Assembly (NCBI RefSeq): GCF_009857445.1
Contig: NZ_WWCN01000016.1
Location: forward strand, 1 to 64,000
DNA: 64,000 nt
Source: Duganella flavida
Lineage (GTDB): Bacteria; Pseudomonadota; Gammaproteobacteria; Burkholderiales; Burkholderiaceae_D
Reading direction: 5' to 3'
Shown: piece by piece, positions 59,988 to 64,000 of the stretch
Numbering within the stretch: the stretch's first letter is position 1
How the letters are laid out: every line of letters starts with the position of its first letter
Translations under genes and position numbers: made by a program
Notes under the pieces: generated by a model
The model's input: only the letters and a program-made list of their open reading frames with translations
Told to the model about the DNA's origin: nothing
The model's database searches: none

Positions 59988-60662
59988 ATGGCGAACGTGG
60001 TTGGCAATTGGGGCGGCGGGAATGTCTGGCGCGTCACCAGCGGCGAGTTTTCGTCGAATGCCTACTTTTGCGAAGCGCAGGTGGAGGGCGGCGGCATCCT
60101 GATCGACGCCGGGCTGGATGGCGAGACCATCGACGCGGAATTGCGCGAGCATGGCTTCCATCCGCACGCGGTCTACTGCACCCACGGCCATTTCGACCAC
60201 ACCGGCAGCGCATCGCACTTCCAGAAAAAATACGGCAGCGCGGTGTTCGTGCCCAAGGCAGATCTCAAGCTGATGAAGGCTTCCAATTTCCTGCTGATGG
60301 CCATGAAGATTCAGCACAAGGTGGTGCTGCCGGAAGCGACACTGGTGGCGCCGGACCATGTCGCCGACATCGCCGGTACGCCGCTGCGCTACCTGCCTGC
60401 GCCTGGCCATACGCCGGGTTCCTGCATCATCGAATTCGGCAACGCCTGGTTCACCGGTGACACCTTGTATGCGCGCGGTGTAGGCTTGTCGCACCTGCCG
60501 GGTGAGGACCACGCGGTGTTGAAGCAGACGATACTCGGCTACTGGCAGGATTTGACGCCAGAGCGCACCATCTATCCCGGCCACGGTAACGCGGCCGACG
60601 GCGAGTCGGTCCGCACCGGCAACGCCGCTTTGTTAAACTTTTTAGGGCTGGCAGCATCGTGA
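59988..60662 (+). CDS. Metallo-beta-lactamase-fold hydrolase
   Basis: A 224-residue glyoxalase II-like metallohydrolase with metal motif THGHFDHTG, then PAPGHTPGS, TGDTLYA and YPGHGN, giving the full set of ligands. It starts one base after the SDR stop. By context it may act as a thioesterase on an acyl-ACP or acyl-CoA; a lactonase is possible. Confidence 0.9.
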   Translation: MANVVGNWGGGNVWRVTSGEFSSNAYFCEAQVEGGGILIDAGLDGETIDAELREHGFHPHAVYCTHGHFDHTGSASHFQKKYGSAVFVPKADLKLMKASNFLLMAMKIQHKVVLPEATLVAPDHVADIAGTPLRYLPAPGHTPGSCIIEFGNAWFTGDTLYARGVGLSHLPGEDHAVLKQTILGYWQDLTPERTIYPGHGNAADGESVRTGNAALLNFLGLAAS

Positions 60663-61681
60663 GCACTTCCCCATTCCCAGGCATTACCATCTCCGGCGTC
60701 GGCCATCACCTGCCCGCGCACGCGGAGGACAACGCGACCCTGTGCCGCAACCTGGATGTGACGCCAGAGTGGATCGTTGAGAAGACTGGCATCGAGCAGC
60801 GCTACATTGCCGGACTGGATGAATCGGCATCGCAGTACGCGGTGCTGGCGGCGCAGCGCGCGATTGAGATGGCGGGCATCAGCGTTGAGGAAGTGGACCT
60901 GATTATCGCTTGCACCTTCTCGGGTGATTACATTTACCCGCCGTTGTCGGCCAAGGTGCAGATGGAGCTGAAGGCCGCCAATGCGCAGATCTTCGATTTG
61001 CAGGCTAACTGCACCGGCTTTGTGACTGGTTTGACGGTAGCGTCGGACCGCATGCGGGTGGACCCTTCGGTGCGCAATGCAGTGGTGATCGGCGTCGAGT
61101 TCCTGTCGCGCTACATCGACCGCTCGGACGTCAACACGGCGATTTACCTGAGTGATGGCGCGGGTGCTGCGGTGTTGAGCCGCAGTGATGATCCGAAGGA
61201 CGGCATTATTTCATCGGCCTTCCATACCGATAGTTCGAATTATGAATCGGTGCGCATGCGCGGCGGTGGTTCCAGCCATCCGCTGATTGGCCGCGCCTTT
61301 GATCCGGTGGTGGATTACATGGAGATGAATGGCATCGCCACGTGGAAGCAGGCGATTACCCACCTCCCGCGCGTCATCCGCAAGGCGTGCGAGAAGAGCG
61401 GCGTGGCGCCTGCCGAGGTGGACTTCATGCTGTTCCATCAGGCGAACCTGCGCATGATTGAGTATATCGTCCGCAAGATGGGCTATAAGCTGGAGCAGAC
61501 TTACACCAACGTTGCCCGCGTCGGTAATACGGGGGCGGCGTCGCTGGCGATTGCCATGAGCGAGGCGGTGGAGAAAAAGCTGGTCAAGGATGGCGATACG
61601 GTGGTGCTGGCGGCAGTCGGCGCCGGCTTCAACTTCGGTGCTTCGGTATGGCGCTGGAAGATGGCCAAAAAGGAAGCGTAA
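60659..61681 (+). CDS. 3-oxoacyl-ACP synthase III (KAS III/FabH-like)
   Basis: Initiating condensing enzyme (340 aa), GTG start overlapping the previous stop by 4 nt. The catalytic triad is complete: Cys118 in LQANCTGF, His260 in MLFHQANLRM, and Asn290 in RVGNTGAAS. A second FabH-type enzyme inside a glycan operon points to a short special acyl chain rather than membrane lipid. Confidence 0.94.
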   Translation: MSTSPFPGITISGVGHHLPAHAEDNATLCRNLDVTPEWIVEKTGIEQRYIAGLDESASQYAVLAAQRAIEMAGISVEEVDLIIACTFSGDYIYPPLSAKVQMELKAANAQIFDLQANCTGFVTGLTVASDRMRVDPSVRNAVVIGVEFLSRYIDRSDVNTAIYLSDGAGAAVLSRSDDPKDGIISSAFHTDSSNYESVRMRGGGSSHPLIGRAFDPVVDYMEMNGIATWKQAITHLPRVIRKACEKSGVAPAEVDFMLFHQANLRMIEYIVRKMGYKLEQTYTNVARVGNTGAASLAIAMSEAVEKKLVKDGDTVVLAAVGAGFNFGASVWRWKMAKKEA

Positions 61682-62884
61682 ATGTTTAAAGATTTCGATG
61701 CGATCCAGGTTGGCGAAACGCAGACGCTGACCAAGCACATTACGGAAGCGGACGTGCGCAAGTTCGTCGAGATGACGGGCGACGATAATCCGCTGCACGT
61801 GGACCGCGCTTATGCGGAGACGACGGCGTTCAAGGATATCGTGGTGCACGGCATGCTGGGTGCTTCGTTTATCTCGACGGTGATCGGGACCAAGCTGCCG
61901 GGAACTGGCGCGCTGTGGGTGTCGCAGAATATGGAATTCCTGCTGCCGGTGCGTCTGGGCGATGTGCTGACCATCAGCGCGACGGTGCTGAAGAAGCATG
62001 AGCGCGAGCGTTTGCTGGAGCTGGATACGAAGATCGTCAATCAGAACCAGCAGCTGATATTGACCGGCGTTGGCAAGGTCAAGGTGTTGGTGACGGCGGA
62101 GCCGGAGGTCAAGCCGGCGCTGGCCGCGCGTCCGCGTGTGGCGATTGTGACGGGTGGCGCTGGCGGGATCGGCAAGGCGATTTGCCAGCGTCTGGCGGCG
62201 GATGGTTTTGACGTGGTGGTGAACTATCGCGGCCAGGCCGATCGCGCGGCGCAGATTGTGGCGGAGATCAATGCCGCCACTGGCGAAGGTAAAGGCCGCG
62301 CGTTGGCGGTGCAGGCGGATATCGCCACCGAAGCAGGCGCGCAGGCGCTGTATCAGGCGGCGGTGAAAGCATTCGGCGCTGTGAGTGTGCTGGTGAATAA
62401 CGCATCGCCGCGCATTAATCCTAAGCCGTTCGCCGCCACTGCATGGGACGATGTGCAGCAGCAGATGGATGTGCAGGTTAAAGGCGCATTCCTGATGACC
62501 GGTGCCGTGGCGCCGGAGATGGGCGCGCGCAAGTGGGGCCGCATCGTGAATATTACGTCGCAGGTGCTGGATGGTTCGCCGTCCGTCACGTGGACTGGGT
62601 ACGCAATGGCCAAGGGGGCGTTGCAGGTGTTCTCCAACTACATGGCGGCCGAACTCGGGCCGCAGGGCATTACGGTGAACTGCGTTTCGCCAGGCATGTG
62701 CGAGACCACCTTGATTGGCGATATCCCGGAAAAGGCGCAGCTGATGATCGCGCGCCAGACGCCGTTACGCCGCCTGGCCAAGCCGTCCGATGTGGCGGCA
62801 GCGGTGGCGTATCTGGTGTCGGATGACGCGGGCTTTATCACCGGCGACACCGTGGCCGTCAACGGCGGGATGGCGATGCGATGA
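61682..62884 (+). CDS. MaoC dehydratase - SDR reductase fusion
   Basis: A 400-residue bifunctional protein. Residues 1-140 are a hot-dog R-specific enoyl hydratase with GDDNPLH (Asp34, His39). Residues 144-400 are a FabG-like SDR with TGGAGGIG, NITSQVLDG and YAMAKGALQ. The same chain can carry out two steps of the fatty-acid-type cycle (3-oxo to 3-hydroxy, and 3-hydroxy/enoyl interconversion). It directly follows KAS III (zero gap, AAGGAAG site in that gene's end) and overlaps FkbH by 4 nt. Confidence 0.93.
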   Translation: MFKDFDAIQVGETQTLTKHITEADVRKFVEMTGDDNPLHVDRAYAETTAFKDIVVHGMLGASFISTVIGTKLPGTGALWVSQNMEFLLPVRLGDVLTISATVLKKHERERLLELDTKIVNQNQQLILTGVGKVKVLVTAEPEVKPALAARPRVAIVTGGAGGIGKAICQRLAADGFDVVVNYRGQADRAAQIVAEINAATGEGKGRALAVQADIATEAGAQALYQAAVKAFGAVSVLVNNASPRINPKPFAATAWDDVQQQMDVQVKGAFLMTGAVAPEMGARKWGRIVNITSQVLDGSPSVTWTGYAMAKGALQVFSNYMAAELGPQGITVNCVSPGMCETTLIGDIPEKAQLMIARQTPLRRLAKPSDVAAAVAYLVSDDAGFITGDTVAVNGGMAMR

Positions 62885-64000
62885 GCGAAGTTCCTGTCGA
62901 CCCGCGCGCTGCGGCGCTGGCGGTGCTGGCCAAAGCCGACAGCACCATGATGCAGCTGACGCAGGCGGTGACCGCGCTGGAAAAGGAAGAGCAGCCGCGC
63001 GTGGTGAAGATCGGCGTGTCGTCCTCGGCGACGGTCGATCTGCTGAACATCTACCTGCGCAAACATGGCCTGCTAAATGGTGCGCGCATCGATCTGGTGG
63101 CCGGCAATTACGACGATCCTATCGGCGATATCGATCTGTTCACGCAAGCTGGCGTGGAGCAGATCGTGCTGCTGCCGTTCTTTGATAACTTGCTGCCTTC
63201 GTTTGAAGCGCAACTGGTCAATCTCGATCCGTCCATCATCGATGCCAAAGAAGCGGAGCTGCGCCAACGCTACCGCATGGTGTTCGACAAGGCACGCGCG
63301 GTGCCGGCGATCTACCTCGGCACCTTTCACCGCATGGGCAGCCCGGCTGACGTGGCGGGGCAGGATGCGGTGGCGCTTGTGCTGGCACGCTTCAACGCTG
63401 CGCTGCGCGACGAAGCCGCCGCGTACGCGAATATCCGTGTCATTGATACCGAAGACATCGTGCGAACAGTGGGCCAAGGCGCCGCGTTCGACACCCGCTT
63501 CTACTTCCGCAGCAAAGCGCCATACAGCGGCGCGTTCATGAACGAACTGGCGCGCCGCATTGCTGCCGCTGCACGCGGCTTTGGCGCCCATTTCTACAAA
63601 GTGCTGGCGCTCGATTGCGACAATACCTTGTGGGGCGGGGTAATCGGCGAGGATTTGCTGAACGGCATCAAGCTTGGTCCTTACGATTATCCGGGCAATA
63701 TCTTCTGGCGCATGCAGCAGGAATTCGCGGCACTGGAACGCCAGGGAATTCTGCTTGCGCTGGTCACCAAGAACAATCCGGCGGATATTGAGGAAGTGCT
63801 GCGCAAGCATCCCGACATGGTGCTGAAAGAGTCGCAGATCATCGTCAAGAAAGTGAACTGGGAAGACAAGCCGTCCAACTTGCGCGCCTTGGCCCAGGAG
63901 CTCAATGTCGGCCTGGATAGCATCGTCTTCGTGGATGACTCCTCGTTTGAATGCGAAGCCGTGCGCCAGCAGCTGCCGATGGTGAAAACCGTGCAGGTGC
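62881..64000 (+). CDS. FkbH-like HAD-IIIC protein, 3' end outside window
   Basis: The first 373 codons are visible and the frame is open at the right edge. The N-terminal 230 residues form an SGNH-like fold (KIGVSSSATVDLLNIYLRKHG). The HAD domain starts with VLALDCDNTLWGGVIGED (Asp245, Asp247), followed by VTKNNPADIEEVL and VDDSSFECEAV. FkbH proteins dephosphorylate 1,3-bisphosphoglycerate and load glyceryl or related C3 units onto an ACP. Here the ACP at 58965 is the obvious partner. The overlap with the MaoC-SDR stop (ATGA) places it in the same operon. Confidence 0.92.
   Translation, partial: MSEVPVDPRAAALAVLAKADSTMMQLTQAVTALEKEEQPRVVKIGVSSSATVDLLNIYLRKHGLLNGARIDLVAGNYDDPIGDIDLFTQAGVEQIVLLPFFDNLLPSFEAQLVNLDPSIIDAKEAELRQRYRMVFDKARAVPAIYLGTFHRMGSPADVAGQDAVALVLARFNAALRDEAAAYANIRVIDTEDIVRTVGQGAAFDTRFYFRSKAPYSGAFMNELARRIAAAARGFGAHFYKVLALDCDNTLWGGVIGEDLLNGIKLGPYDYPGNIFWRMQQEFAALERQGILLALVTKNNPADIEEVLRKHPDMVLKESQIIVKKVNWEDKPSNLRALAQELNVGLDSIVFVDDSSFECEAVRQQLPMVKTVQV

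Overview
The window looks like a chromosomal segment of an Oxalobacteraceae betaproteobacterium (Duganella/Massilia/Janthinobacterium type). The grounds are high GC, dense overlapping operons, TonB-dependent carbohydrate uptake, GT41-type glycosyltransferases, and long GGGGTCAG inverted repeats between convergent genes. The genus is inferred from gene content, not from a marker gene. No rRNA, tRNA, CRISPR array or complete insertion sequence was seen.

Region 1 (1-23 kb) is mostly housekeeping and accessory metabolism. It holds a heavy-metal RND efflux pair (CzcB-like, cut by the window edge, and CzcA-like). A minus-strand alpha-glucan operon follows: TonB receptor, GH13, tryptophan-halogenase-like flavoprotein and GH97, coupled by overlaps or gaps of at most 11 nt. 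Next come an OmpR-type two-component system and a divergent pair (lipoprotein phosphoesterase and di-haem peroxidase) with a Pho-box-like site on each strand. The region ends with a polysaccharide deacetylase-caspase-TPR fusion, a PfpI/GlxA regulator pair and a small membrane protein.

Region 2 (22.6-34.3 kb) is a secretion module. A long AT-rich leader precedes a 2425-residue protein. About 2150 of its residues are an uninterrupted octapeptide array organised into eight 651-bp tandem units, and it ends in a calcium-binding-loop C-terminus with no signal peptide. A strong terminator follows, then a type I secretion ABC exporter with a degenerate C39 domain and an HlyD adaptor. No TolC-like outer-membrane component is in the window.

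Region 3 (34.3-64 kb) is a surface-glycan factory. It has two GT2 glycosyltransferases and a CDP-3,6-dideoxyhexose pathway (RfbF, RfbG, the iron-sulphur dehydrase RfbH, an SDR, and a thiamine-diphosphate enzyme that suggests a branched-chain sugar like yersiniose). It also has two very large GT41 (O-GlcNAc-transferase-like) fusion proteins and three GSCFA/SGNH-type proteins. Methylmalonyl-CoA mutase and its MeaB chaperone lie just upstream of one GT41 gene. The region ends with a compact plus-strand acyl operon (methyltransferase, GNAT, ACP, SDR, metallo-beta-lactamase fold, KAS III, MaoC-SDR fusion, FkbH) that continues past the right edge.

The order repeat protein, ABC exporter, HlyD, glycosyltransferases, nucleotide-sugar genes recalls the Caulobacter S-layer locus (rsaA-rsaD-rsaE-lps). 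My working model is a type I-secreted, Ser/Thr-rich giant surface protein that is glycosylated by, or anchored to, an unusual branched and acylated glycan made by the neighbouring genes. This is inference. A separate pattern seen directly: five of the six convergent gene junctions carry a long inverted repeat, and at three of them the repeat supplies the last codons and stop of a gene.
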